Below the pieces are notes generated by a model that was not told the origin of the DNA, searched no databases, and saw only the letters and a program-made list of their open reading frames with translations. From Burkholderia sp. BCC1644 (GTDB lineage: Bacteria > Pseudomonadota > Gammaproteobacteria > Burkholderiales > Burkholderiaceae): a stretch of 64,000 bases of DNA. Position 1 is the stretch's first letter, and every line of letters starts with the position of its first letter. Both the position numbers and the translations under genes were made by a program. The stretch covers positions 186,001 to 250,000 of the forward strand of contig NZ_CADFEI010000007.1 of assembly GCF_902833225.1 (NCBI RefSeq), given 5' to 3'. This document shows positions 54,763-63,892 of the stretch, in pieces.

Positions 54763-54867
54763 TATCAGGGAGGAAAGCCGGAACGGGGCCCCGCCTCGCT
54801 CGCTGCTTTCGCGTCAGATTCGCCGTTTCCGCGTTTTTTGCTTGCCTTCCCTTTACCGACGTTGCCG

Positions 54868-56613
54868 ATGACAGCCGCCCACGAGCCTTCTTCCCCGCCG
54901 TCCCTCGACGCCTCCCCCGGCCGCCCCGCTGCGCGCCTGATCCTTGCACTGCTGCGCGAGAGCCGCGTGTCGCTCACGCTCGCGCTCACCGCGTGCGTAC
55001 TGAACGGCGTCGCGAGCGTGCTGCTCGTCGCGACGCTGAACCGCGCGCTGTCGCAGCCCGGCGCGGCCGATGCGTCGCTCGCGTGGCGCTTCGCACTGTG
55101 CGCGGTGATCGCGCTCGTCACGCGGATCGTGTCGGGCACGCTGTTCGCCCGCCTGTCGCAGGACACGATGGCGCGGTTGCGCGTGCATCTGGCGCGGCGC
55201 GTCGGCGCGGCCGAGCTGCGCGACATCGAGCGGATCGGCGCGGCGCCCGTTCAGTCGGTGCTGACCGACGACGCGACCAACGTGTCGATGCTGTTCTTTG
55301 CGCTGCCGAACCTGGTCATGCACGGCTCGATCGTGTTCGGCTGCCTCGGCTATCTCGCGTGGCTGTCGTGGCCCGTGTGCCTGCTGGCGCTGGCCGCGAT
55401 CATCGCCGGCTCGCTCGGCTATCACACCGGCGACCGCCGCGCGATCGCGTCGCTCGAGGCGGCCGGCCAGGCGCAGGACCGCCTGTTCGGTTATCTGGGC
55501 TCGCTGTTCTCCGGCGCGAAGGAGCTGAAGCTGCACGATGCGCGCGCCCGCCAGTTCGTCGACGGCCAGCTGGGCGCCGCGATCGGCGAAGTACGCGACC
55601 ACCGCCGCCGCGCGTTCAGCGCGTATGCGGTCGGGGTCGGCTGGATCATCTTCCTGTTCTACGTGTTCCTCGGCGTCGCATCGTTCTGGCCGCAGCTCGG
55701 CGTGCACGCCGACCCGGCCGCGGCCGCCGGCTACGTCGTCGTGTTCCTGTTCATGCTCGTGCCGCTCGACGGCCTGCTGAACAACCTGCCGACCGTCAAT
55801 GCCGCACGCGTGTCGCTCAAGCGGATCGAAGGCGTGATGACCGAATTCGGCGCGCTGCGCACGGTGCCGCCCGCGGCCGATGCGCCCGACGTGCCGCCGG
55901 CCGGCGCCGTCACGCTGCGCGGCGTCACGCACGCGTACTTCCACGAACGCGACGAGCGGATGTTCAGCATCGGGCCGATCGACCTGACGATCAAGCCGGG
56001 CGAGCTCGTGTTCATCGTCGGCGGCAACGGCAGCGGCAAGACGACGCTTGCGAAGGTGCTGACGGGGCTCTACGAGCCGGAGGAAGGCACGATCGAGGTC
56101 GACGGCCGCACGATCGGCTGGCGCGAGCGTGCCGCGTACCGGCAGCGCTTCAGCGCGGTATTCAACGATTTCCACCTGTTCGATGCGCTGCTCGGCATCG
56201 TCGACCCCGACGCGCCGTCCCGCGCACAGGCCGATGCCCGCGCAAACGCGCTCGTCGCGAAGCTCGCGCTCGACCACAAGGTGAAAGTAGTCGACGGCGC
56301 GTTCTCGACGCGCGCGCTGTCGACCGGGCAGCGCAAGCGGCTCGCGCTCGTCGTCGCCTATCTGGAAGACCGGCCGTTCTACCTGTTCGACGAATGGGCG
56401 GCCGACCAGGACCCGTCGTTCAAGGCCGTGTTCTACGAGCAACTGCTGCCCGAGCTGCGCGCGCGCGGCAAGGCCGTGATCGTGATCACGCACGACGACC
56501 GCTACTTCGATCTCGCCGACCGGCTGCTGAAGCTCGACAACGGGCGCATCGTCAGCGACACGATGCCTGCGCGGCTGCGTGCGCAGGATGGCGTCGATGC
56601 GCTGAGCGCTTAA
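54868..56613 (+). CDS. orbE: Siderophore exporter OrbE, cyclic-peptide type ABC transporter
   Basis: The 581-residue protein fuses a six-helix membrane domain (about 25-320) to an ATPase domain (about 345-565). The ATPase shows Walker A IVGGNGSGKTTLAKVL, signature LSTGQRKRLALVVAYLED and Walker B YLFDEWAADQDPSF, as in PvdE and SyrD. It likely moves ornibactin or its precursor across the inner membrane. The ATG at 54868 is used; the frame is open upstream. A GGGAGGA motif at 54768 has no start codon after it, leaving about 95 untranslated bases. It is the only plus-strand gene in the orb locus. Confidence 0.92.
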   Translation: MTAAHEPSSPPSLDASPGRPAARLILALLRESRVSLTLALTACVLNGVASVLLVATLNRALSQPGAADASLAWRFALCAVIALVTRIVSGTLFARLSQDTMARLRVHLARRVGAAELRDIERIGAAPVQSVLTDDATNVSMLFFALPNLVMHGSIVFGCLGYLAWLSWPVCLLALAAIIAGSLGYHTGDRRAIASLEAAGQAQDRLFGYLGSLFSGAKELKLHDARARQFVDGQLGAAIGEVRDHRRRAFSAYAVGVGWIIFLFYVFLGVASFWPQLGVHADPAAAAGYVVVFLFMLVPLDGLLNNLPTVNAARVSLKRIEGVMTEFGALRTVPPAADAPDVPPAGAVTLRGVTHAYFHERDERMFSIGPIDLTIKPGELVFIVGGNGSGKTTLAKVLTGLYEPEEGTIEVDGRTIGWRERAAYRQRFSAVFNDFHLFDALLGIVDPDAPSRAQADARANALVAKLALDHKVKVVDGAFSTRALSTGQRKRLALVVAYLEDRPFYLFDEWAADQDPSFKAVFYEQLLPELRARGKAVIVITHDDRYFDLADRLLKLDNGRIVSDTMPARLRAQDGVDALSA

Positions 56614-56627
56614 GAAGCAATAAGAAA

Positions 56628-56666
56628 AATCGCCGACGCGCTGCCATGGCAGTGCGTCGGCGATTT
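56628..56666. terminator. Bidirectional terminator between orbE and orbB
   Basis: AAATCGCCGACGC (56628-56640) and GCGTCGGCGATTT (56654-56666) are perfect 13-base arms, with an inner CTGCC/GGCAG stem. A-rich sequence before and T-rich sequence after make it usable from both sides. It ends orbE (stop at 56613) and can also serve the opposite orbS-to-orbB transcript ending at 56742. Confidence 0.85.
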
Positions 56667-56741
56667 GCATTTCGGAAGGGAATGTTGCCGATGCGTGGCG
56701 CCCCGGTTACGCCGGTCGCGCCGAATGCGACACCCTGCCCG

Positions 56742-57788
56742 TCACGTTTTGCTCACGGCCGGCAGCTTCAGCATCGTGTCGGTCATCACGTCGGCCAGTT
56801 TCAGCGCCGACATCGGCCCGCCGAACCCCCAGATATTGCGTTCGATCAGCGCGATCCGGTGTTCCTTCATCGCGGGAACGAAACGCCACACCGGCGAATC
56901 TAGTTTCGCGGACAGCGGCACGTCCAGCCCCGATGCGGTCACGAACATCACGGCGAGGTCGCGCTGCCGGAGCAGATCGGCCGACGTCACGTACAGCGTG
57001 CCTTCCCGCGTCGGCTTCTTCGGCCACGGATCGAGCCCGAGCGCACGCGCGAGACCAGCCGACGTACTGTTGCCCGTATAGGCCCAGTAACGATCGGGCA
57101 AGCCGAGATCCTGCAGCAGCGCGATGCGCTCGCCGTTGCGGCCCGCACCCGCGAGCCGCGCCGCATTGCGCGCGATGCCCGCATCGAGTTGCGCATCGAC
57201 CGCCTGCGCGCGCGCGTCGCGCCCCGTCACCGCACCGATCGTCCGGAAGATCTGCCGCATCCAGTCGAGCTGCGTGACGGGGACACCGCCGTCGGACACG
57301 TTCGGGCTGAACTGGAACAGGATCGTCGGCGCGATCCGGTCGAGCGCCTCGAAGATCGGCGCATGGCGGAAGCCGACGCCGATGATGAGATCGGGCTTGA
57401 CCGCCGCGATCGCCTCGAGCCCCGGCTCCTGTCGCGAGCCGATGTCGGTCACGTGCGCGAGCCGCTCGCTCTGGTAGCCGAGCCAGCCGGGATAGAACGC
57501 CGTATCGGCCATCCCGACCGGCACGATGTCGAGCGCGATCACGCTCTCCGCGAACATGAAGTCGAGCGCGACCACGCGCTGCGGCCGCACGGGCATCGTC
57601 GCGCTCGCCTGCGACACGACGGGGTTGCCGGCCAGCGACACGGCGCCCGGCGCACGCACGCCCTGCGCGCGATGTGCATCGAGGGTCGCGGCAACGGCGC
57701 CGGACGATGCGCCGAGCGCACCGCAGCACGCAGCGCCGAGCGCCGCCGCAAGTGCGCCGAGCGCATGCCGGCGGCCGGCGTGCGTCAC
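56742..57788 (-). CDS. orbB: Ferric-ornibactin periplasmic binding protein OrbB
   Basis: The 348-residue protein starts with an [21 protein letters not shown] export signal (twin Arg near residue 7, hydrophobic core to about 28). The mature part is an FhuD/BtuF-like binding protein: [40 protein letters not shown] and [20 protein letters not shown]. It binds the ferric siderophore in the periplasm and passes it to OrbC/OrbD. The start is GTG at 57788, overlapping the orbF stop, with an AGGA site; an earlier ATG inside orbF is unlikely. Confidence 0.9.
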   Translation of the reverse strand: MTHAGRRHALGALAAALGAACCGALGASSGAVAATLDAHRAQGVRAPGAVSLAGNPVVSQASATMPVRPQRVVALDFMFAESVIALDIVPVGMADTAFYPGWLGYQSERLAHVTDIGSRQEPGLEAIAAVKPDLIIGVGFRHAPIFEALDRIAPTILFQFSPNVSDGGVPVTQLDWMRQIFRTIGAVTGRDARAQAVDAQLDAGIARNAARLAGAGRNGERIALLQDLGLPDRYWAYTGNSTSAGLARALGLDPWPKKPTREGTLYVTSADLLRQRDLAVMFVTASGLDVPLSAKLDSPVWRFVPAMKEHRIALIERNIWGFGGPMSALKLADVMTDTMLKLPAVSKT

Positions 57789-58585
57789 CGGATCGCGTCC
57801 TGCTCGGCCAGCGCCGCGTCGTCCATCGTCAGTAGCAGGGGGCAGCTTCCACACAGTTGCGTTTCTCCAGGAATTTCATAGCGCAGGCAGCACACGCGGC
57901 GTGCGCGAAACGGTGTCGGCAACAACGCCGAGCGCGGCACGGCATCGCGCACGGGCATGCGCAACGGATTCGGTTCGCACCCGAAACACGTCGCGCCGAA
58001 CAGCCAGCCCGCGTCGCGCACCGGATCGGCCACGCACGGCAGCGCACGATACGTGTCGAGCAGATAGTCGAGCAGATTGCCTGCGTTGCTCCACAGCACG
58101 CGCGGCGTGACGCGGCCCATCGCCGCGAGCAGGTCGATCACCGCGCCGAGATGCGCGATGAGCGGTGCATAGCGCGGCGCCGGATCGTCACACGGCGCGC
58201 CGAGCGCGTCCGGCGCGAAATACAGCGCGGCAGGCATGCCGTCATCGAGCGCGACGAACGTACGCTCCGGGTTCATGTCGAGCGGCCGGCCGAGCGTCAG
58301 CGCGGCAACGACACCCGCCGGCGCCGCGCGGCCGAAATAGTATTTGCTCCATTGCGACATCAGCGCGCGCGCATGCTGCGCGGGATCGCCGCCGTAGTGG
58401 TCGACCATCGCGCCGAGCACCGTATCGCGATGCGCGGGCAATGCGCTGACGGGTACGACGATGCGGCCCGGTGCGCGCGCATCATCGGGCATGCCGAGCC
58501 AGACGACGTCGAGATGGTCGGCGAACGGTTCCGGCGCGAACGCCGAAAAGCGCGTGGCGCGCGCGCCGTCGAGCGCCGGGGTCAT
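57785..58585 (-). CDS. orbF: Siderophore-iron reductase OrbF (FhuF-like)
   Basis: The 266-residue protein matches Fhu[21 protein letters not shown] is in the middle, and the C-terminal [20 protein letters not shown] gives the CC-x10-C-x2-C set of cysteines (about 233-248) that hold the 2Fe-2S cluster. It would reduce Fe(III)-ornibactin inside the cell and free the iron. The ATG at 58585 overlaps the orbD stop (ATGA) and the GTG start of orbB overlaps its end, so it is part of a tight uptake operon. Confidence 0.92.
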   Translation of the reverse strand: MTPALDGARATRFSAFAPEPFADHLDVVWLGMPDDARAPGRIVVPVSALPAHRDTVLGAMVDHYGGDPAQHARALMSQWSKYYFGRAAPAGVVAALTLGRPLDMNPERTFVALDDGMPAALYFAPDALGAPCDDPAPRYAPLIAHLGAVIDLLAAMGRVTPRVLWSNAGNLLDYLLDTYRALPCVADPVRDAGWLFGATCFGCEPNPLRMPVRDAVPRSALLPTPFRARRVCCLRYEIPGETQLCGSCPLLLTMDDAALAEQDAIR

Positions 58586-60672
58586 CGCCCTGCGCGCCGC
58601 GCGCGGCGCCCCTCGAGAATCAGCAACCCGAGCAGGTACGGCGCGCCGATCAGCGCGGTCAGCACGCCCGCCGGCACTTCGCGCGGCGCGACGACGGTGC
58701 GCGCCGCGAGATCCGCGACACCGAGGATCAGCGCGCCGCACGCAGCCGCGAGCCACAGCCGCGTGCGATGCCGGCGCGCGCCGAGCATCGTCGCGACGTG
58801 CGGCGCCATCAGTCCGATGAAGCCGACCGGCCCGACCGCCGCGACGGCCGCGCAGGCGGCGAGCGTCGCGATCGTCAGTGCGAGCGGCCGCAGCACGGCC
58901 ACCGGCAGGCCGAGCGCGGCCGCCTGGTCGTCGCCGAGCGCGAGCATGTCGAGCGGCTTCGCGAGCCATGCGAACACGGGCACCGCGAGCACGCACCACG
59001 GCAGCAGCATCGACACCTCGCCCCAGCTGCGGCCATAGGTACCGCCGACGAGCCACACGACGAAGCGCGCGGGCTGCACGCTTTCCTGCGTGATCAGCCA
59101 TTGCGCGAGCGTGGTCCACAGCGCGCCGATCACGATGCCCGTCAACGCGACCGCGAGCGGTGCATAGCGATGCCGGTGATTCAGCGCGAGCGTGATCGCG
59201 AGCGACAGGCCGCCCCCGATCAGCGCGGCGGCCGCAAGCGTCACATGGCCCATCAGCGGCCACGTCGACAACGCGAACAGCGTGACGAGCCCCGCGCCCT
59301 GCGTGACGCCGAGCACTTCGGGGCCCGCGAGCGGATTGCGCACGACGCTCTGCATCGCGACGCCGCTGACGGCGAGCAGCGCACCCGCGAGCAGCGCGCA
59401 CAGCAGGCGCGGCATGCGCAGGTCGATCAGCATCCGCGCGAGCGCGTCCTGGCCCGACAGCGCGGCCGACCAGCGCGCGGGCGACAACCATTCGGGGCCG
59501 GCCGACACGCCGCCCCACACCACGAGCGCGCCGACCACGACGAACAGCGCCGTGCGCAGCGGCCAGCCGAGCCGTTCGAGCCAGCCGACGAACCGCGTCG
59601 AACCGCCACCCGCCGCGCGCTCTGCATCCGCATGCAGCACGCCCGACCATGCGGCGCCGCGCCGGATCATCGCGAGCATCAGCGGCGTGCCGACCAGCGC
59701 GATCGCGACGCCGGTCGACAGCGTCGCGTCGAGGCCCGACGCGAGCACCGCACTGTCGGTGACGAGCACGAGCGCACCGCCGGTGAGCGCCGACAACGGC
59801 ACCAGCACGCCGAGCCGTGCCGCACGCGCCCCGCGTACCTGGCGCAGCAGGTTCGGCGCGACGAGGCCGACGTACGACAGCGGGCCCGCGATGCTGACGG
59901 CCACACTGGTGAACGCGACCGCGACGATCGTCGCGGCGAGCCGCGTCGCGTCGACGCGCACGCCGGCCGCGGCCGCCGCGTCGTCGCCGAGCGTGAGCGG
60001 ATTCAGCGGCCGGATCACGAACGGCAGCGCGACGAGCGGCACGACGAGCCAGCGCGCGGCGAGCGCGAGGCCCGCTGCGCCCGGCTGGTACAGGCTGCCG
60101 TTGGTCCACAGCGCGGCACCCGCGATGTTCTGTTCGAAGAACGCGAGCACGAGCGTCGACAGCGCGGCGAACAGCAGCATGCACACGCTGCCCGCGAGCA
60201 CGAGCCGCAACGGCGTCGCGCGCCAGCCGCCGGCCGCGACGATCGCGCACGCGGCGGCGGCCAGCCCGCACACGAACAGCAGCGGCACCGACGCGACGCC
60301 GGCCAGCGCCGGCACGAGCATCGCCGCGAGCAGGCCGAGCTGGGCGCCGCCCGTCACGCCGAGCAAGTCGGGCGACGCGAGCGGATTGCGCGTGAGCGAC
60401 TGGAACAACGCGCCCGCGATGCCGAGGCAGCCGCCCGCGACGAGCGCGGCCGCGACGCGCGGCAGGTTGAGGTCGAACAGGAACACGTGCGCGAGCGACG
60501 CGGCATCGCTGCCGGGCACCGCGCCCCACCACACGCGCAGGTCGGGCGCGACGCGCAGCGCCGCGAGGATCGCGATCAGCGCGACGAGGCCGAACGCGAT
60601 CGCGCCGGCCCGCCCCGTGGCCGCCCCCTTCCCCGTCGCCGCGAGGCGCTTGCGCATCGCGAACGTGGTCAT
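58582..60672 (-). CDS. orbD: Ferric-ornibactin ABC permease OrbD (double FhuB-type)
   Basis: The 696-residue membrane protein consists of two fused FecCD-type permease halves (about 15-345 and 370-690), like FhuB. Each half has the family motifs: LNLPRVAAALVAGGCLGIAG and GPLSYVGLVAPNLLRQ in the first, LRMPRLLCALLAGALLAVSG and GPVGFIGLMAPHVATM in the second, and about ten hydrophobic helices. It forms the inner-membrane channel for ferric ornibactin. The ATG at 60672 overlaps the orbC stop; further upstream the frame is shadow of orbC. Confidence 0.93.
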   Translation of the reverse strand: MTTFAMRKRLAATGKGAATGRAGAIAFGLVALIAILAALRVAPDLRVWWGAVPGSDAASLAHVFLFDLNLPRVAAALVAGGCLGIAGALFQSLTRNPLASPDLLGVTGGAQLGLLAAMLVPALAGVASVPLLFVCGLAAAACAIVAAGGWRATPLRLVLAGSVCMLLFAALSTLVLAFFEQNIAGAALWTNGSLYQPGAAGLALAARWLVVPLVALPFVIRPLNPLTLGDDAAAAAGVRVDATRLAATIVAVAFTSVAVSIAGPLSYVGLVAPNLLRQVRGARAARLGVLVPLSALTGGALVLVTDSAVLASGLDATLSTGVAIALVGTPLMLAMIRRGAAWSGVLHADAERAAGGGSTRFVGWLERLGWPLRTALFVVVGALVVWGGVSAGPEWLSPARWSAALSGQDALARMLIDLRMPRLLCALLAGALLAVSGVAMQSVVRNPLAGPEVLGVTQGAGLVTLFALSTWPLMGHVTLAAAALIGGGLSLAITLALNHRHRYAPLAVALTGIVIGALWTTLAQWLITQESVQPARFVVWLVGGTYGRSWGEVSMLLPWCVLAVPVFAWLAKPLDMLALGDDQAAALGLPVAVLRPLALTIATLAACAAVAAVGPVGFIGLMAPHVATMLGARRHRTRLWLAAACGALILGVADLAARTVVAPREVPAGVLTALIGAPYLLGLLILEGRRARRAGR

Positions 60673-61517
60673 ACGGCGAGATCCCGGTCGAAGACGCCGG
60701 CCGCCTGCGGCGCGCCGTCGGTGGTCGGGCCGTAGGCCGGCACGCACATCGGCGCGCCCGTCTGCGGATGCGCGAGCTTCAGCATCTCGACGCCGAATGC
60801 CGCGCGCAGCCGCGCCGGATCGAGCATCGCGTCGGGCGTGCCCTGCGCGACGAGACGGCCCGCGCGCATCAGCACGATTTCGTCGCTGTATGCGGCCGCC
60901 TGGTTCAGGTCGTGCAGCACCCACACGATCGTCAGCCCGCGCGTGCGGTTCAGCGTGCGCAGTGCGTCGAGGATGTCGAGCTGGTGATGAATGTCGAGAT
61001 AGGTCGTCGGTTCGTCGAGCAACACGATCGGCGCCTGCTGCGCGAGCGCCATCGCGATCCACGCGCGCTGGCGTTCGCCGCCCGACAGCGCGCCGACGTC
61101 GCGATCCGCATCGTCGGCGAGGCCGCTCGTGGCGAGCGCCTCGTCGATCGCCGCATGGTCGGCCCGCGACAGGCCGCGCAGGAAGCCGCCGTACGCATAG
61201 CGCCCGTAGGCGACGAGTTCGCGCACCGTCAGGCCAGACGGAATCTGGTTGAACTGCGCGAGCATCGTCAGCTCGCGCGCGAGCGCGCGTCGGCGAAACG
61301 CCGCGAGCGGCTGCCCGTTCACTTCGACATGGCCGGCACGCGCGGGCTGCAGGCCCGCAAGCGTGCGCAGCAGCGTGCTCTTGCCGCAGCCGTTCGGTCC
61401 GCACAGCGCGGTTACGCGGCCGGCCGCGATCGACAGGTCCAGCCCGTCGATCACGACATGGTCGCGATATCCTACCGACAGCCCGCGCGCGGCAAGCGCG
61501 GCGGTACTACGCGTCAT
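60669..61517 (-). CDS. orbC: Ferric-ornibactin ABC transporter ATPase OrbC
   Basis: The 282-residue ATPase starts MTRSTAALAARGLSVGYRDH. Walker A is ALCGPNGCGKSTLLRTLAG (about 36-54), the signature is GALSGGERQRAWIAMALAQQ (about 138-157) and Walker B is IVLLDEPTTYLDIHHQLDIL (about 160-179), as in FepC and FhuC. It powers uptake through OrbD. The ATG at 61517 forms a TGATG overlap with orbG, and the stop overlaps orbD. An upstream open stretch is a shadow of orbG. Confidence 0.93.
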   Translation of the reverse strand: MTRSTAALAARGLSVGYRDHVVIDGLDLSIAAGRVTALCGPNGCGKSTLLRTLAGLQPARAGHVEVNGQPLAAFRRRALARELTMLAQFNQIPSGLTVRELVAYGRYAYGGFLRGLSRADHAAIDEALATSGLADDADRDVGALSGGERQRAWIAMALAQQAPIVLLDEPTTYLDIHHQLDILDALRTLNRTRGLTIVWVLHDLNQAAAYSDEIVLMRAGRLVAQGTPDAMLDPARLRAAFGVEMLKLAHPQTGAPMCVPAYGPTTDGAPQAAGVFDRDLAV

Positions 61518-62524
61518 CAATCCTCCGTTCGGTCGCGCGGGACCGTATGACTCTGCGCCATCGCGACGACGACCTTGCGCGGCCCTTCGAACGGGTCGCG
61601 TGCATGCGCGGTCAGCATGTTGTCGAGCATCAGCACGTCGCCCGTGCGCCACGGAAACACGATGCGCTGCTGGTCGAGCACGCCGCGAATCTCCGCGAGC
61701 GCGTCGGCCTCGAGCGGTTCGCCGTCGCCGTAGTACACGTTGCGCGGCACGTTCTCGAGCCCGACCGCGTCGACGAGCGCTTCCTGCATGTCGTCGTCGA
61801 GCGCCGACAGGTGAAACAGGTTCGCCTGGTTGAACCACACGCGATCGCCAGTGCGCGGATGGCGTGCGACGGCCTGGCAGCGTTCGCGCGTGCGCAGCAG
61901 CAGCTCGCCGTCATCGTCGGTGCGCCATGCGCATTCGATGCCGCGCGCCGCGCACATCCGTTCGACCTCGGCCGGTTCGGCGGTGCCGAACGACTGCTGC
62001 CACGGCAGGTCAAGCCCCTGGCCGAAATTGCGCACGTACAGCAGCTCGCGCTTCTCGAAACGCGCGACGAGCGCCGGATCGAGCGCGCGATACACCGCGC
62101 GGCTGTCGGCGATCGGCGTCGCCCCGCCCTTCGGCGCGGCGAGCGCGCAGTGGAACCAGATCCGCAGCGGCCATTCGCGCGTGTACGACTGCTCGTTGTG
62201 CAGCGGAATCGCGCGATGCGGCGGATATTCGGTCGACGTGTAGACGGCGCCCTCGACCTGGCTGCGCGGCGTCGACGCGTATTCATAGCCGATCAGCGGA
62301 TCGCCGAACGATGCCGCGAACTGCTGGAACGCATCGATCGACGGCACGTGAAAGCCCGTGAACAGCACGCCGCCCGCCCGTTCGAGCGTGTCGGCCGCGA
62401 TCTCGCGCGCCAGCGGCGCGACGTCATCGATCGACAGGCCGTCGCTGCTGCGCGGCGACACGACGGTGGGCAGCCCCGGCTCGATACGCAGGTCGTCGAG
62501 CGTCGGCAACGAAAGCAGGGTCAT
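61517..62524 (-). CDS. orbG: TauD/SyrP-like dioxygenase OrbG, Asp beta-hydroxylase
   Basis: The 335-residue Fe(II)/2-oxoglutarate dioxygenase carries the metal site as IPLHNEQSYTREWP (H-x-E, near residue 104) and a second His in MLDNMLTAHARDPFEGPRKV (about 306), where the Arg should bind oxoglutarate. This matches SyrP-type enzymes that hydroxylate Asp on the peptide synthetase, giving the beta-hydroxy-Asp of ornibactin. The ATG is at 62524. It lies between the mbtH-like gene and orbC in the orbH operon. Confidence 0.92.
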   Translation of the reverse strand: MTLLSLPTLDDLRIEPGLPTVVSPRSSDGLSIDDVAPLAREIAADTLERAGGVLFTGFHVPSIDAFQQFAASFGDPLIGYEYASTPRSQVEGAVYTSTEYPPHRAIPLHNEQSYTREWPLRIWFHCALAAPKGGATPIADSRAVYRALDPALVARFEKRELLYVRNFGQGLDLPWQQSFGTAEPAEVERMCAARGIECAWRTDDDGELLLRTRERCQAVARHPRTGDRVWFNQANLFHLSALDDDMQEALVDAVGLENVPRNVYYGDGEPLEADALAEIRGVLDQQRIVFPWRTGDVLMLDNMLTAHARDPFEGPRKVVVAMAQSHTVPRDRTED

Positions 62525-62545
62525 GCAACGTCCTCTTCAGGTGGC

Positions 62546-62563
62546 GCGCCGCAAACGCGGCGC
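62546..62563. other. Intercistronic hairpin between orbH and orbG
   Basis: GCGCCGC (62546-62552) and GCGGCGC (62557-62563) form a perfect 7-base stem with an AAAC/GTTT loop, inside the 45-base gap after the orbH stop. It could stabilise the orbH end of the transcript or pause ribosomes; no direct evidence. Confidence 0.4.
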
Positions 62564-62569
62564 AGCAGG

Positions 62570-62812
62570 TCACGATGCGCGCGACGCGCGCTCGCCGTCC
62601 ATGGCGCGGCGCAGGCTCGCGGGGCGCATGTCGGTCCAGACCGTCTCGATGTGCGCGAGACAGTCCGCCTTCGGGCCGCTCACGCCGACCTCGCGCCAGC
62701 CGGCCGGCACGGGCCGGAACGTCGGCCAGATCGAGTACTGTTCTTCGTCGTTGATGACGACCGTGTAGACGAGATCGTCGGTGTCGGCGGAAGGCGTCGG
62801 GGCTTGCGTCAT
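62570..62812 (-). CDS. orbH: MbtH-like protein OrbH
   Basis: The 80-residue protein shows the MbtH signature across nearly its whole length: [20 protein letters not shown] (about 20-39), [19 protein letters not shown] and SLRRAM, with the conserved Trp residues. MbtH proteins bind and activate the adenylation domains of peptide synthetases, here OrbI and OrbJ. The ATG is at 62812. It is the first gene after orbS and has its own OrbS-type promoter in the orbS 3' end. Confidence 0.95.
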   Translation of the reverse strand: MTQAPTPSADTDDLVYTVVINDEEQYSIWPTFRPVPAGWREVGVSGPKADCLAHIETVWTDMRPASLRRAMDGERASRAS

Positions 62813-62876
62813 GATCGGAAATCGCTGAGACGGTTGAAGGAGGCGAAGCGGCGGTTTCGGCCGCTCCTGCCTGATA

Positions 62877-62901
62877 GACGATTGGCCGGCGCGTTTTTTT
62901 A
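62877..62901 (-). promoter_or_regulatory. Probable OrbS-dependent promoter of orbH
   Basis: On the minus strand TAAAAAAA begins at 62901 and CGTC at 62880, an offset of 21 bases shared with the orbI and orbE promoters. The -35 element overlaps the last codon and stop of orbS, so orbH-orbB can be transcribed apart from orbS. The orbH ATG lies about 60 bases downstream. Confidence 0.77.
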
Positions 62902-63567
62902 CCGCCGCCGCGCGCGGCCGCCCAGGAACACCGGGCACGCGACGCCACGCTGGCACGCGTCGAGGCATTCCGCGCAGTGACGCTCCGCGTCGCGCACCAT
63001 GAAATGCACGAGCGTCTGCGACACGTTCAGCGCGCGCGCCGCGGTCTGCAGCGTTTCCTCGCGCAGCCGCACCATCTCGAAGGCCGCGCGGCTGCGCGCC
63101 GGCAGGTCCTCGAGCGCGGCCCATACGCGCCGCAGCGTATCGCGCGTCATCAGCGCGGCTTCCGGTGTCGGCTCGGGCGACGGCACGTCGAAGCCGTCGT
63201 CCTCTTCCGTGTGATAGACGTTCTCGAGGCTTTGCCGGCGGCATGCGTCGATCGACGCATTGCGCACCATCCGCGTCACGTACGCGACCGGCTGGCGCAC
63301 CGCGTCCTGGTTCGGGAATTCGACGAGCTTCACGAAGACGTCGTGCACGACGTCCTCGGCGCGGCTCGCGCAGCCGACGAAGCCGCGCGCGACGTTGACG
63401 AGCATCGATCGATGCGAGATCAGCACGTCGAGCAGCGCACCCTGCGCGCGGGGCTCCGCGGCACGGCGCGCCCGTGGCGCGGCGCGCGGCGGCAGGTCCG
63501 GATAACTGCCGAGGAACGGGTTCGCCGCTGCTGCCGCCGGTCGGTCGAGCACTTCCGCCATGGCCAT
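62899..63567 (-). CDS. orbS: ECF sigma factor OrbS
   Basis: The 222-residue protein is an extracytoplasmic-function sigma factor of the iron-starvation type. Region 2 lies about 45-120 ([38 protein letters not shown]) and region 4 about 145-200 ([40 protein letters not shown]). A Cys-rich tail follows ([15 protein letters not shown]). It directs transcription of the ornibactin genes. The ATG at 63567 has GGAG at the right distance; a second ATG two codons later is possible. No anti-sigma gene lies next to it. Confidence 0.93.
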   Translation of the reverse strand: MAMAEVLDRPAAAAANPFLGSYPDLPPRAAPRARRAAEPRAQGALLDVLISHRSMLVNVARGFVGCASRAEDVVHDVFVKLVEFPNQDAVRQPVAYVTRMVRNASIDACRRQSLENVYHTEEDDGFDVPSPEPTPEAALMTRDTLRRVWAALEDLPARSRAAFEMVRLREETLQTAARALNVSQTLVHFMVRDAERHCAECLDACQRGVACPVFLGGRARRR

Positions 63568-63598
63568 CGATCTGCTCCGTCTAATTCCGAGATAGCGC

Positions 63599-63634
63599 AA
63601 TTTAACGTAAACGCAAATCATTCTCAATCTGATT
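63599..63634 (-). promoter_or_regulatory. orbS promoter with Fur-box-like sequence
   Basis: On the minus strand TTGAGA (63622-63627) and TAAATT (63599-63604) are 17 bases apart, giving a sigma70-type promoter 32 bases before the orbS ATG. The overlapping sequence GATTGAGAATGATTTGCG (63614-63631) resembles a Fur box and covers the -35. The 325-base gap from 63568 to 63892 otherwise holds no gene. Confidence 0.8.
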
Positions 63635-63892
63635 ACCGAATGGCCCTTTCAGTTGTCAGGATTTGTCTGAACAATTACCGGAATCGTTGCTGGGGTAGAT
63701 AGGACGCGTGTCGGTGGGCGTGGTACGCGGTCGTCGGTCAATCCGAACGGCGTGACCGGCTTGCGGCGCGCCGACACGAGCTTTCACCCGTCTGACGAAG
63801 CGCCTGCGCCTGTCATGTGCGGTAGCAACTTCTTACCACGTGAAATTTTGGGGGCTCGTACGATCGGGGTGCCGTTTCCAAGGGAGAAAACC

